9,075 nt of DNA, from positions 1 through 9,075 of the forward strand of contig JBGPPD010000117.1 of assembly GCA_041488375.1 (NCBI GenBank). The letters run 5' to 3'. The notes beneath the pieces are model-generated. The model worked only from the letters and a program-made list of their open reading frames with translations, was not told the DNA's origin and made no database searches. This document shows, piece after piece, positions 1-7,067 of this stretch (within the stretch, counting starts at the first letter, position 1; each line of letters starts with the position of its first letter). Made by a program: the position numbers and the translations under genes. This stretch comes from JAABQT01 sp041488375. Its GTDB lineage: Bacteria > Pseudomonadota > Gammaproteobacteria > Burkholderiales > SG8-39.

Positions 1-504
1 CGGCGTCGCCTGCGCGCCCAGCGCGGCGAGGGCCGGCGCGAACTTCTGGCTGCCGTCCGTCCACACCAGCCCCGGCCGCAGCAATTCGAAGATCTGCCTG
101 AGCTTGGCGAAATCCTTCGACATCAGCGAATACGCCGGCGAGATGGGTGCTACGGGAACGCCTACGTGCATGGCGCCGAGCGTGAGCAGCCCGTGGTCCA
201 CGCTGTTGTCGGCGAGGATGGCGACGGGCTTGTCGGGCCCGAGGCCGCGCTCGAGCAGCGCCTGGCCGATGCGCCGCGCGGCATCGAGCGCCTGCGCGTA
301 GGCCACCCTGCGCCATGACTCGCCCGCGCGCTCGGCGAGGAACACGCGCTCGGGCACCTCGCGCGCCCACTTCACCAGCCACTCGCCCACGTTGCGCTCG
401 TAGGCGCCAAGCGGTTGCGGCGAGCGCAGCACGATGGCGCCGTCGGCGCGGCGCTCGACGTCCACGGTAGCCGGCGCGAAGCGTAGGCGCGAGTGCAGTC
501 TCAT
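1..504 (-). CDS. Feruloyl-CoA synthase-like AMP-binding ligase, N-terminal part (runs off left edge)
   Basis: The first 168 codons of an adenylate-forming (ANL superfamily) acid:CoA ligase; the rest lies beyond the window. Members activate a carboxylic acid with ATP to an acyl-adenylate and pass it to CoA in the cytoplasm. Visible are a leader typical of the family (residues 1-40), a block around GAYERNVGEWLVKWA (about 35-49), and the N-terminal subdomain with PVAILADNSVDH (about 93-104) and VPVAPISPAYSLMSKDFAKL (about 115-134). The SPAYSLMS-DFAKLR block is what I recall from feruloyl-CoA synthases rather than fatty-acid ligases. The P-loop and catalytic lysine are not reached, so activity cannot be judged. 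The ATG at 504 follows an AAGGA-type ribosome binding site in the 24-nt gap after livG, making it the last visible gene of the operon. Family is fairly secure; the hydroxycinnamate substrate is inference. Confidence 0.8.
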   Translation of the reverse strand, partial: MRLHSRLRFAPATVDVERRADGAIVLRSPQPLGAYERNVGEWLVKWAREVPERVFLAERAGESWRRVAYAQALDAARRIGQALLERGLGPDKPVAILADNSVDHGLLTLGAMHVGVPVAPISPAYSLMSKDFAKLRQIFELLRPGLVWTDGSQKFAPALAALGAQATP

Positions 505-528
505 GCTTTTCCTTCCCCCCTTGCCATT

Positions 529-1308
529 TTACGGGCCCGCGCGTGCGCCGAGGTAGGCCTCGATGACGCCCGGATCGCTCAGCACCGCCTCGGGCGTGCC
601 TTGCGCGAGCGGCACGCCGTAGTTCAGCGCGAAAATCCGATCCGCGAGGTCGGCCACCATCTGCATGTCGTGCTCGACCCAGACCATGGCGATGCCCAGC
701 TCGTGCCGGATACGCAGGACGAAGCGCGCGAGGTCTTCGCGTTCCTCGCGGTTGAGTCCCGCCGACGGCTCATCGAGCAGCAGGACGCTGGGCTCCATGG
801 CGAGGGCGCGCGCGAAGCCGACCAGCTTCTGCAGGCCGAAGGGCAGGGCGTCCACGGGACGGTGGCGGTGGCGCTCCAATTCCACGAACTCGAGCACTTC
901 CTCCACGGCGCGGCGGTGAGCGGACTCCGCCGCGCGCACGCGCGGCAGGAACAAGCCCTCGGCGAGCAGGCCGCACTCGAAGCGCGCGTGCCGCGCAACC
1001 AGCAGGTTCTCCAAGACGCTCATGTGCGGGAATAGTTCGCCGTGCTGGAAGGTGCGCGCCACGCCGCGGCTGGCGATGCGGTGCGGTGCCTCGCGCGTGA
1101 TGTCGTCTTTGCCCAGCAGCACGCGGCCTCGGCTCGGCCGGTAAATGCCGCAGATGCAATTCAGGATCGAGGTCTTGCCGGCGCCGTTGGGGCCGATCAG
1201 CGCGAGCAACTCGCCCTGCCGCGCCTCGAACGACACGCCCTCCAGCACTTGCAGGCCGCCGAAGGCGAGCGACAGCGCCTCGACCCTGAGCGAGGCGGCC
1301 TCAGCCAT
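529..1308 (-). CDS. livG: LivG-like ABC transporter ATPase
   Basis: A 259-residue ATPase of the branched-chain-amino-acid (HAAT) ABC importer family; with the LivF-like partner it powers uptake from the cytoplasmic face of the inner membrane. Motifs: Walker A GPNGAGKT at 39-46, Q-loop glutamine in RTFQH at about 88, Walker B LLLDEP at 176-181, and switch histidine in VEHD at 211-214. The signature motif is atypical, LPFGLQK at 155-161 instead of LSGGQ; a divergent signature is known in LivG relatives, so I do not read it as loss of function. The C-terminus has the LivG-type GVPLAQGTPEAVLSDPGVIEAYLG ending in essence (about 231-254). Its ATG overlaps the end of livF by 8 nt, implying translational coupling, and it ends 24 nt before the feruloyl-CoA-synthase-like gene. 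The substrate is probably an organic acid rather than leucine, judged from the neighbouring ligases. Confidence 0.93.
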   Translation of the reverse strand: MAEAASLRVEALSLAFGGLQVLEGVSFEARQGELLALIGPNGAGKTSILNCICGIYRPSRGRVLLGKDDITREAPHRIASRGVARTFQHGELFPHMSVLENLLVARHARFECGLLAEGLFLPRVRAAESAHRRAVEEVLEFVELERHRHRPVDALPFGLQKLVGFARALAMEPSVLLLDEPSAGLNREEREDLARFVLRIRHELGIAMVWVEHDMQMVADLADRIFALNYGVPLAQGTPEAVLSDPGVIEAYLGARAGP

Positions 1309-2089
1309 ACCACCGCCGGCTGCGCCGGTACTGCTTGACCTCGCGGTAGCTGCGCCGCTCCTCGCCGCCGCCGAGGTAGAACTCGCGCACGTCCTGGTGG
1401 GCGCGCAGCCGCTCCGGGCTGCCGTCCAGCACGATGCGGCCGCTCTCCATCACGTAGCCATGGTCGGCGATGTCCAGGGCTACCTGCGCGTTCTGCTCCA
1501 CCAGCAGGATCGTGGTGCCGAGCTCGCGACGGATTGCCTGCAGCCGCGCCGCAAGCTGCTGTACGACGAGCGGCGCGAGGCCCTGCGAGAGCTCGTCCAC
1601 CAGCAGCAGCCGCGGGTCGCAGGCCAGCGCCGAGCCGATCGCCAGCATCTGGCGCTCGCCGCCCGAGAGGTATCCCGCCTCGCGGCGGCGCAGCGCGGCG
1701 AGCGTGGGAAACATCTCGTACACCGTGGCGATGCGCTGGCGCCGGTCGCTCCCCGGGCGCGGCACCACGGCCTCGAGGTTTTCGCGCACGCTCAGGTTCT
1801 CGAACACCTTGCTGCGCTCCGGCACCAGCGCAATGCCGCGCTCGGTGACGCGGTGCGGCGGCTGGTTCTCGATGCGCGCGCCGTCATAGTGGATCGCGCC
1901 GTGCGTGACGCGCGCGTCGTCCAGGCCGATGAAGCCGGAGATGGCCCGCAGCGTGGTGGTCTTGCCGGCGCCGTTGGTGCCGAGCAGCGCGACGATCGCG
2001 CCCTGCGCCACCTGCAGCGACACGCCCTGCACCGCGGTGATCACGCGGTGGTAGGCAACTTCCACGTTCTCGAGCTTGAGCAGCGTCAT
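1301..2089 (-). CDS. livF: LivF-like ABC transporter ATPase with basic C-terminal tail
   Basis: The second ATPase of the importer, 262 residues. It has Walker A GTNGAGKT at 37-44, a canonical signature LSGGERQ at 141-147, Walker B LLLVDE at 161-166 and, as in LivF proteins generally, VEQN at 197-200 where other ABC ATPases carry the switch histidine. DELSQGL replaces the common DEPSLGL. After the usual LivF end near residue 240 (REFYLG) comes a 22-residue tail rich in arginine (RRSYREVKQYRRSRRW), longer than E. coli LivF (about 237 residues, from memory). I recall similar tails in Liv-type ATPases next to acyl-CoA ligases. The open frame extends far upstream in the livM region, but the ATG at 2089 gives the canonical start (MTLLKLENVEVAYH) and overlaps the livM stop as ATGA. 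It also overlaps livG by 8 nt at the other end. Confidence 0.93.
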   Translation of the reverse strand: MTLLKLENVEVAYHRVITAVQGVSLQVAQGAIVALLGTNGAGKTTTLRAISGFIGLDDARVTHGAIHYDGARIENQPPHRVTERGIALVPERSKVFENLSVRENLEAVVPRPGSDRRQRIATVYEMFPTLAALRRREAGYLSGGERQMLAIGSALACDPRLLLVDELSQGLAPLVVQQLAARLQAIRRELGTTILLVEQNAQVALDIADHGYVMESGRIVLDGSPERLRAHQDVREFYLGGGEERRSYREVKQYRRSRRWYG

Positions 2090-3153
2090 TTTGACAGCGG
2101 CCGCTGCTTGAACGGCCAGAGGAGGAACCAGTCCTGCACCCGGCGCCAGATGCCGACCAGGCCTTGCGGCTCGAGCACCAGGAACAGGATCATCACCAGG
2201 CCGAAGGCCGCGTAATTCACCGCGAACACCACCGAGGCGAGGCGATCGGCGAGACCCAGCAATCGCATTGCCGCCTCGATCGCGTAGGGAAACACCGTGA
2301 CGAATACCGTGCCGAGGACCGCGCCGAGGAGCGAGCCCATGCCGCCGATGATGATCATCGCTACATACTGGATGGTGAGGTAGAGGGAGAACGCCTCCAC
2401 GGAAACAAAGCCGCGGTAGTAGGCGAACAGGCAGCCGGCGACCGCGGTGATGGCGGAGGAAACCACGAACGCGGCGAGCTTGGCGCGGCGCACGCTGATG
2501 CCGAGCGCCTCCGCTACCGCCTCGCGGCCGTGCACCGCGCGCCAGGCGCGTCCCGTGCGCGCGCGCAACAGGTTCAAGCTGAAGAGCAGGTTCGCCACGG
2601 CAAAGGCAAGCAGCACGAAGTACCAGGCGCGTGCGTCGCGCAGCACCCAATCGCCGATGCGCGGCGGGTCGATGACGATGCCGGTGGAAAAGCCGCGCCG
2701 CGTCTCGTACTCGGCGCCGGCGTGAATGACGATGAAGTGCAGCGCGAGCGTGGACACCGCGAGATAGAGTCCGCGCAGGCGCAGGCTGGGAAGGCCGAAT
2801 GCGATACCCAGGCCCGCACCCACGAGCGCGGCCGCAGGCAGCGTGACCCAGAAAGGCGCGCCCAGTTCCTTGAAGAGGATGCCGCCCGTGAACGCGCCCG
2901 CCGCGAGAAGTCCCGCATGGCCGAGCGAGATCTGGCCCGCGTAGCCGGTGAGCAGCATCAGCGCGACGGCCCCGATGGAGCCGAGCAGCACCTGGTTGGC
3001 GAGGTCCAGGGCGAGCGGGCCGGCGACGAAAGGATAGGCCGCGAGGGCCGCGGCAAAGGCGAGTGCGGCGGCCTTCTGCGTGCGCGTCTCCAGCAGCGCA
3101 GTGTCCTGCGCATAGCGCGTGCGGAAGTAGCCGCTGGCGCGCGGCAGGCTCAT
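2086..3153 (-). CDS. livM: LivM-like ABC transporter permease
   Basis: A 355-residue inner-membrane permease that pairs with the LivH-like protein to form the channel. A hydrophilic N-terminus of about 27 residues precedes a series of hydrophobic segments (roughly 28-45, 52-70, 80-95, 100-120, 127-145, 177-195, 225-247, 257-275, 277-293, 305-328). Family blocks are TGYAGQISLGHAGLLAAGAF at 69-88, LPSLRLRGLYLAVSTLA at 121-137, the cytoplasmic coupling-loop region GREAVAEALGISVRRAK at 209-225, IIIGGMGSLLGAVLG at 267-281 and LEPQGLVGIWRR at 327-338. The length is normal for LivM. Its ATG overlaps the livH stop (ATGA) and its TGA overlaps the livF ATG, so translation of the permease and ATPase genes is probably coupled. 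The transported molecule is not evident from the permease sequence. Confidence 0.93.
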   Translation of the reverse strand: MSLPRASGYFRTRYAQDTALLETRTQKAAALAFAAALAAYPFVAGPLALDLANQVLLGSIGAVALMLLTGYAGQISLGHAGLLAAGAFTGGILFKELGAPFWVTLPAAALVGAGLGIAFGLPSLRLRGLYLAVSTLALHFIVIHAGAEYETRRGFSTGIVIDPPRIGDWVLRDARAWYFVLLAFAVANLLFSLNLLRARTGRAWRAVHGREAVAEALGISVRRAKLAAFVVSSAITAVAGCLFAYYRGFVSVEAFSLYLTIQYVAMIIIGGMGSLLGAVLGTVFVTVFPYAIEAAMRLLGLADRLASVVFAVNYAAFGLVMILFLVLEPQGLVGIWRRVQDWFLLWPFKQRPLSK

Positions 3154-4022
3154 ACGCGGTCCAGTTCCTCGCGCGAGCCGAACAGGCCCCAGGGCCGCAG
3201 CACCAGCATCGCGAGGAGCACCACGAAAGGCACCACGTCCGAGAGCAGCGGATCCACGTAGTAAATGAGGAGCACCTCGGCGCCGGCGACGATGAGCGAA
3301 CCCACGAGCGCGCCCAGGAGGCTATCCAGTCCGCCCACCAGCGCCGCGGGGAATGCCTTCAGGCCGATCGTCACCAGCGTGCCTTCCAACCCTGCGTCGC
3401 TGGCGAGCAGCATCCCGGCCATGCCGCCGGTGAAGGTGGCGAGCGCCCAAGCGAGCGCGTAGATGCCGTGCAGCCGCACGCCGCGCTGCGCCGCGAGCAG
3501 CGGGTTCTGGCCCGCGGCGCGCATGCGCAGTCCCCAGCGCGTGCCGCGCAGAAAGGCGAACAGCGACCCATAGACGAGCGCGGTTCCAAGCACGAGCGCC
3601 GCGCCCACGGCGGATATGCGTGCGCCGCCGCCCACGTCGAACGAGGCGTTGGTCCAGCCCAGGTCGCGCAGCGGGTACTGTGTCTGCGTGCCGAAGAAGA
3701 GCACCATCAGCCCGCGCAGCAGGATGCCGAGCGCGATCGTCGCCAGCACCGCGGCCAGCACCGACTCGCCGGTCATGCGCCACATCAGCGCCGCGTACAC
3801 CGCGGCGCCGACCGCGAGCGCGAGGCCCGCGGCGGCGGCGACCGCAAGCAGCGGGTGCCCGGAAAACAGCGACGCCGTGGCATACAGGCCGTAGGCGCCG
3901 AGCATCATCAGCTCGCCGTGCGCGAGAGACAGCACGCGGCTGACGCGGTAGATAAGGACGTAGCCGCAGCAGATCAGCGCATAGATCGACGCGAGGACCG
4001 TGATGTTGACGGCGAGCTGCAA
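3150..4022 (-). CDS. livH: LivH-like ABC transporter permease, probable TTG start
   Basis: A 290-residue inner-membrane permease of the Liv (HAAT) family. From the proposed start the protein opens MQLAVNITVLASIYALICCG, matching the usual LivH beginning. Other blocks are VSRVLSLAHGELMMLGAYG at 27-45, the coupling-loop region MRAAGQNPLLAAQRGVRLHG at 167-186, GLKAFPAALVGGLDSLLGAL at 220-239, and the end VLRPWGLFGSRE at 274-285. Hydrophobic segments are spaced as expected for a permease of this family. There is no ATG or GTG at a suitable place; the frame is open far upstream through the binding-protein gene, but only the TTG at 4022 gives a normal N-terminus. It lies 23 nt past the binding-protein stop and has only a weak ribosome binding site, which may keep permease levels below those of the binding protein. 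It overlaps livM by 4 nt. The function call is secure, the start less so. Confidence 0.9.
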   Translation of the reverse strand: MQLAVNITVLASIYALICCGYVLIYRVSRVLSLAHGELMMLGAYGLYATASLFSGHPLLAVAAAAGLALAVGAAVYAALMWRMTGESVLAAVLATIALGILLRGLMVLFFGTQTQYPLRDLGWTNASFDVGGGARISAVGAALVLGTALVYGSLFAFLRGTRWGLRMRAAGQNPLLAAQRGVRLHGIYALAWALATFTGGMAGMLLASDAGLEGTLVTIGLKAFPAALVGGLDSLLGALVGSLIVAGAEVLLIYYVDPLLSDVVPFVVLLAMLVLRPWGLFGSREELDRV

Positions 4023-4045
4023 AGCCTGGTGCCCGGCGCCGGCCG

Positions 4046-5206
4046 CTAGCGCTTGACGTCGATCGGCTGCCAGTCCTGTACGCGCGCCACGCGGTTGGCG
4101 GCCGGGTCCCAGCGCCAGACGCGGTAGTACTGCCGGGTGCGGAAGTGGTTGTCCTTCGTCCACTCCAGCGGCCCGCCGCGCAGGCCCTTGAGGTCCACCT
4201 TCAGTGCGTTCATCGCGGCAAGCAGCTTCTGCGGCGTCGGCGGCCAGGAGGTGTTGCGCAGCGCGGTCTCCAGCACCAAACCCGCGACGAATCCTTCGGT
4301 GAGATAGGACACGGGGTGCGAAAGGCCCGCGCGGTGCGCCACCGCGCGCATCTCGGCGTGCATCGGCAGGTTGTCCTCGAGGAAGGCGTTGGTGCCGATC
4401 ACGTAGAAGGCGCCGTCCTTCACGCGCGCCAGCTCGTCCTCGGCGTTGAGGTGCGCCCAGGTGATGTAGCGCCCGTTCCATCCCAGGCGCCGCATCGCCT
4501 CGAAGGTGCGCACTTGCGACACCCAGGGCGCCCACGAGTACATCCAGTTCGGGTTGGCGTCCTTCAGCTTGGTTGCGAACGGCGTGTAGTCGGGCGTCGG
4601 CGGCGGCGTGATCTGCTTTTCCACCGGCGTCATGCCGAGCGTCTTCGACAGGCCCTCCGCGTAGTCGATCTCGCCGCGCGAGATCGGGATCGCCATGGCG
4701 GCGAAGCCGATGCGCACCGGCTCCTTCGACTGGGCCTTCACGAAGGCGAGCGCCGCCTGCGAGTCGAGGTTGGCGCCGAATGCGGTCGAGCAGAACTGCA
4801 GCGGGTCGGCCGGCGGGAAGGTGTCCTTCGGACAGACCGCGCCGGCAAAGTAGAGCGGAATGCCGGCGCTCTTCGCCTCGGCGACCATCGGCGCATAGGT
4901 GGAGGAGAGGCTCGTATTGAGCAGCATCAGCACCTTCTCCTGCGACACGAGTTGCTTTGCATTCGCTGCGGCGCGCGAGGGCTGCGCCTGGTCATCCAGC
5001 ACCACCAGGCGCACCGGCTTGCCGTTGATGCCGCCCTTGGCGTTCAGGTGCTCGAGATAGGCCTTCATTGCGTCGACCGTCGGCGCGTAGGTGCCGGCGA
5101 CCGGCCCGGTCATCGCCGCGGAGACGCCGACGACGTAGGCGTCCTGCGCGGCGCCGGCGAGCGGCAGCGCGGCAAGCGCTGCGGCAACAAGTAGCTTTCT
5201 CCTCAT
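4046..5206 (-). CDS. Periplasmic substrate-binding protein of Liv-type ABC importer
   Basis: A 386-residue type I periplasmic binding protein (Peripla_BP_6 / LivK-like). It captures the substrate in the periplasm and delivers it to the LivH/LivM channel. A classical signal peptide is visible: basic MRRK, a hydrophobic core of alanine and leucine (5-17), and a cleavage region AGAAQ near residues 19-21. There is no lipobox cysteine, so it should be soluble. The mature protein starts YVVGVSAAMTGPVAGTYAP (about 24-42), typical of this fold, followed by GGINGKPVRLVVLDDQAQPS (58-77). Two cysteines at 125 and 139 could form a disulfide in the periplasm. The ATG at 5206 has a strong ribosome binding site (AGGAGGAG at 5220-5213, 6 nt away) in the 18-nt gap after the ligase gene, fitting the high expression expected of a binding protein. 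The ligand is unknown; an aromatic or fatty acid is inferred from context. Confidence 0.92.
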   Translation of the reverse strand: MRRKLLVAAALAALPLAGAAQDAYVVGVSAAMTGPVAGTYAPTVDAMKAYLEHLNAKGGINGKPVRLVVLDDQAQPSRAAANAKQLVSQEKVLMLLNTSLSSTYAPMVAEAKSAGIPLYFAGAVCPKDTFPPADPLQFCSTAFGANLDSQAALAFVKAQSKEPVRIGFAAMAIPISRGEIDYAEGLSKTLGMTPVEKQITPPPTPDYTPFATKLKDANPNWMYSWAPWVSQVRTFEAMRRLGWNGRYITWAHLNAEDELARVKDGAFYVIGTNAFLEDNLPMHAEMRAVAHRAGLSHPVSYLTEGFVAGLVLETALRNTSWPPTPQKLLAAMNALKVDLKGLRGGPLEWTKDNHFRTRQYYRVWRWDPAANRVARVQDWQPIDVKR

Positions 5207-5224
5207 GGCTTTCTCCTCCTCATT

Positions 5225-7066
5225 TCAGGGTTTCAGGGTATTGCCGACACCTGCCGCGACGAGCCGCTCCTCGCGGTCGTCGTACATCGATTCGACCAGC
5301 TCGCTGAAGCGCTCCAGCATCAGCGCGCGCTTCACCTTGCGCGTGGGTGTCACCGGCTCGCCTTCTTCTTCCGGGTCGAGCGCCTTGGGCAGCACACGGA
5401 ACGCCTTGAGCTGCTCCACGCGCGCGAGCTGCGCATTGGCGCGTTGCACCTCGCCCGCCAGCAGCTTCGTCACCGCCGGATGCTGCGCGAGGCTGGTGAA
5501 CCCAGTGTAGGCGATGTCCTGGCTGCGCGCCCACTCCGCCACGGTGTCGAAGTCGATCTCGATCAGCGCGGTCAGGTACTTGCGCGAGTGGCCGATCACC
5601 ATCGCCTCTGCGACGTAGGGGCTTGCGCGCAGCAGGCCTTCGATCGCGGAGGGCGAGAGCGTCTTGCCGCCCGAGGTGACGATGAAATCGCGCGCGCGGT
5701 CCACCAGCCTGAGATTGCCGTCCCGCAGCTCGCCGACGTCGCCCGTGTGCAGCCAGCCCTCGGTGTCGAGCACGGCGCGCGTCGCCTCGGGATTGCTCCA
5801 GTAGCCGTCGAAGACGTGCGGCCCGCGCACCAGAATCTCGTTGCCTTCGCCCAGGCGCAGCTCGATCCCGGCAGCGACGCTGCCCACGCTTCCCGGCCGC
5901 GCGAATGGGCCCTTCTGGCCCGCGATGATGGCGCCCGCTTCCTCGGTCTGGCCGTACATCTCGAGAGTGTTCACGCCCCAGATCTGCCAAAGCGCGGCAG
6001 TATCGGGCGGCAGGGCAGCGCCGCCGGAGACCATCAGCTCGACTTCATCCAGGCCCAGCTTGGAGAGCAGCGGGCGGAACACCAGCGCTAGCGCGAGAGT
6101 GTAAGGCAAAGAGAAGTGCGTGCCGCGCTCCCAGCGCGCGCGTGCGTGCCGCCGCCCGATGCCGAGCGCCGCGTTGTAGGCGAGGCGCTTGGCGCGCGAG
6201 CTCGCCGCAATGCCGATCAGCGCCTGCGAGGCGAACTTTTGCAGGTAGCGCGGCACCGTGAAGAGCACCGTGGGCGCCACCTCGAAGAGCGTCTGCGGCA
6301 GGTCCTCCACGTCCTCGCCGTAGTGCGGCACGAGGCGCGAGAGCAGGGGCAGCGTGATCGCCACGTCGCGCCCCAGGATGTGGCAAGGCGGCAGGTAGAC
6401 TACCGTGCGCTGCTCGCGCGCGGCGAGCGCAGGGTAGTGCGCGAGCACGTTGCCCGCGGCCGCTACGTGCTTGGCGTGTCCCACCACCGCGCCCTTGGGC
6501 TGTCCCGTGGTGCCCGAGGTATAGACGATGAACGCTGGTGCGCCGGGATCTAGCGCTCGGGCGAGAGGCGCGAGGGCCTCGGCGCCGGCTTCGGCGCCCA
6601 TTTCCAGCACGGCGGCGAAGGACTTCAGCTTCGGATGCGCATAATCGAACATCGCCGAATCGTCGATCACGAGGATCCAGCGCAGCGCGGGCAAGCTGTC
6701 TGCAAGCGGCAGGATCTTGTCCACGTACTCCTGGTTCTCGGCAACGAAGACGGCGGCGCCGCCGTCGCGCATCTGGTAGGCAAGCTCCTGCGCGGAGGCC
6801 GTGGGATAGATGCCGTAGGTGATCGCGCCCGCGGCCTGCGCGCCGAGATCCGCGAGCGCCCATTCCTCGCAGGCATCGCCCATGATCGCGACGCGCTCGC
6901 CGGGCACGAGCCCCTGCGCGCGAAGCCCCAGCGCACATCGCGCCACGCGCGCCGCGTACTTGCTCCAGCTGTGTTCCTCGTAGAGGCCCAGGCGCTTCGC
7001 GCGGTAGGCGATGCCATCCGGTTCGCGCGCGGCGCGCTCGACAAGGAGATGGAGGACGCTCGTCAC
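5225..7066 (-). CDS. Long-chain (FAA1-like) acyl-CoA synthetase, AMP-forming
   Basis: A 613-residue adenylate-forming ligase that makes acyl-CoA from a carboxylic acid, ATP and CoA in the cytoplasm. Motifs in order: ATP-binding loop YTSGTTGQPKG at 182-192; NTLEMYGQTEEAG at 366-378; GWLHTGDVGEL at 437-447; hinge region RARDFIVTSGGKTLSPS at 457-473; and the C-terminal PTRKVKR at 574-580 with the expected catalytic lysine (K577). The MYGQTE and TSGGK-LSPS forms match the long-chain FAA1/FadD15 branch rather than acetyl-CoA synthetase. The frame is open far upstream across tetR, but that part is antisense or shadow coding. The GTG at 7066, one nt after the tetR stop, gives a normal N-terminus (TSVLHLLVERAAREPDGIAY follows it); no strong ribosome site precedes it, so coupling to tetR is likely. 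Substrate is uncertain: long-chain, aryl-alkyl or other hydrophobic acids are all possible. Confidence 0.92.
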   Translation of the reverse strand: MTSVLHLLVERAAREPDGIAYRAKRLGLYEEHSWSKYAARVARCALGLRAQGLVPGERVAIMGDACEEWALADLGAQAAGAITYGIYPTASAQELAYQMRDGGAAVFVAENQEYVDKILPLADSLPALRWILVIDDSAMFDYAHPKLKSFAAVLEMGAEAGAEALAPLARALDPGAPAFIVYTSGTTGQPKGAVVGHAKHVAAAGNVLAHYPALAAREQRTVVYLPPCHILGRDVAITLPLLSRLVPHYGEDVEDLPQTLFEVAPTVLFTVPRYLQKFASQALIGIAASSRAKRLAYNAALGIGRRHARARWERGTHFSLPYTLALALVFRPLLSKLGLDEVELMVSGGAALPPDTAALWQIWGVNTLEMYGQTEEAGAIIAGQKGPFARPGSVGSVAAGIELRLGEGNEILVRGPHVFDGYWSNPEATRAVLDTEGWLHTGDVGELRDGNLRLVDRARDFIVTSGGKTLSPSAIEGLLRASPYVAEAMVIGHSRKYLTALIEIDFDTVAEWARSQDIAYTGFTSLAQHPAVTKLLAGEVQRANAQLARVEQLKAFRVLPKALDPEEEGEPVTPTRKVKRALMLERFSELVESMYDDREERLVAAGVGNTLKP

Positions 7067-7067
7067 G

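Noticed and set aside
1..504. The short feruloyl-CoA-synthase-like gene considered as a truncated pseudogene.
   Set aside because: It is open from the ATG to the window edge without any stop or frame break, so the cut is due to the window limit.
4031..4044. GC-rich inverted repeat (core CCGGCGCCGG) between the binding-protein and livH genes, considered as an attenuating hairpin.
   Set aside because: The palindrome has no spacer; as a hairpin it would keep only about 3-4 base pairs with a small loop, and such runs are expected by chance in this base composition. There is no U-tract.
1145..5194. Long plus-strand open frames opposite the ABC transporter genes (for example 1145-2215, 2164-3261, 3063-4049, 4145-5194).
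   Set aside because: Their products are rich in Arg, His, Ala and Gln with no recognisable domain, as expected for antisense frames of GC-rich genes. The minus-strand genes there carry complete family motifs.
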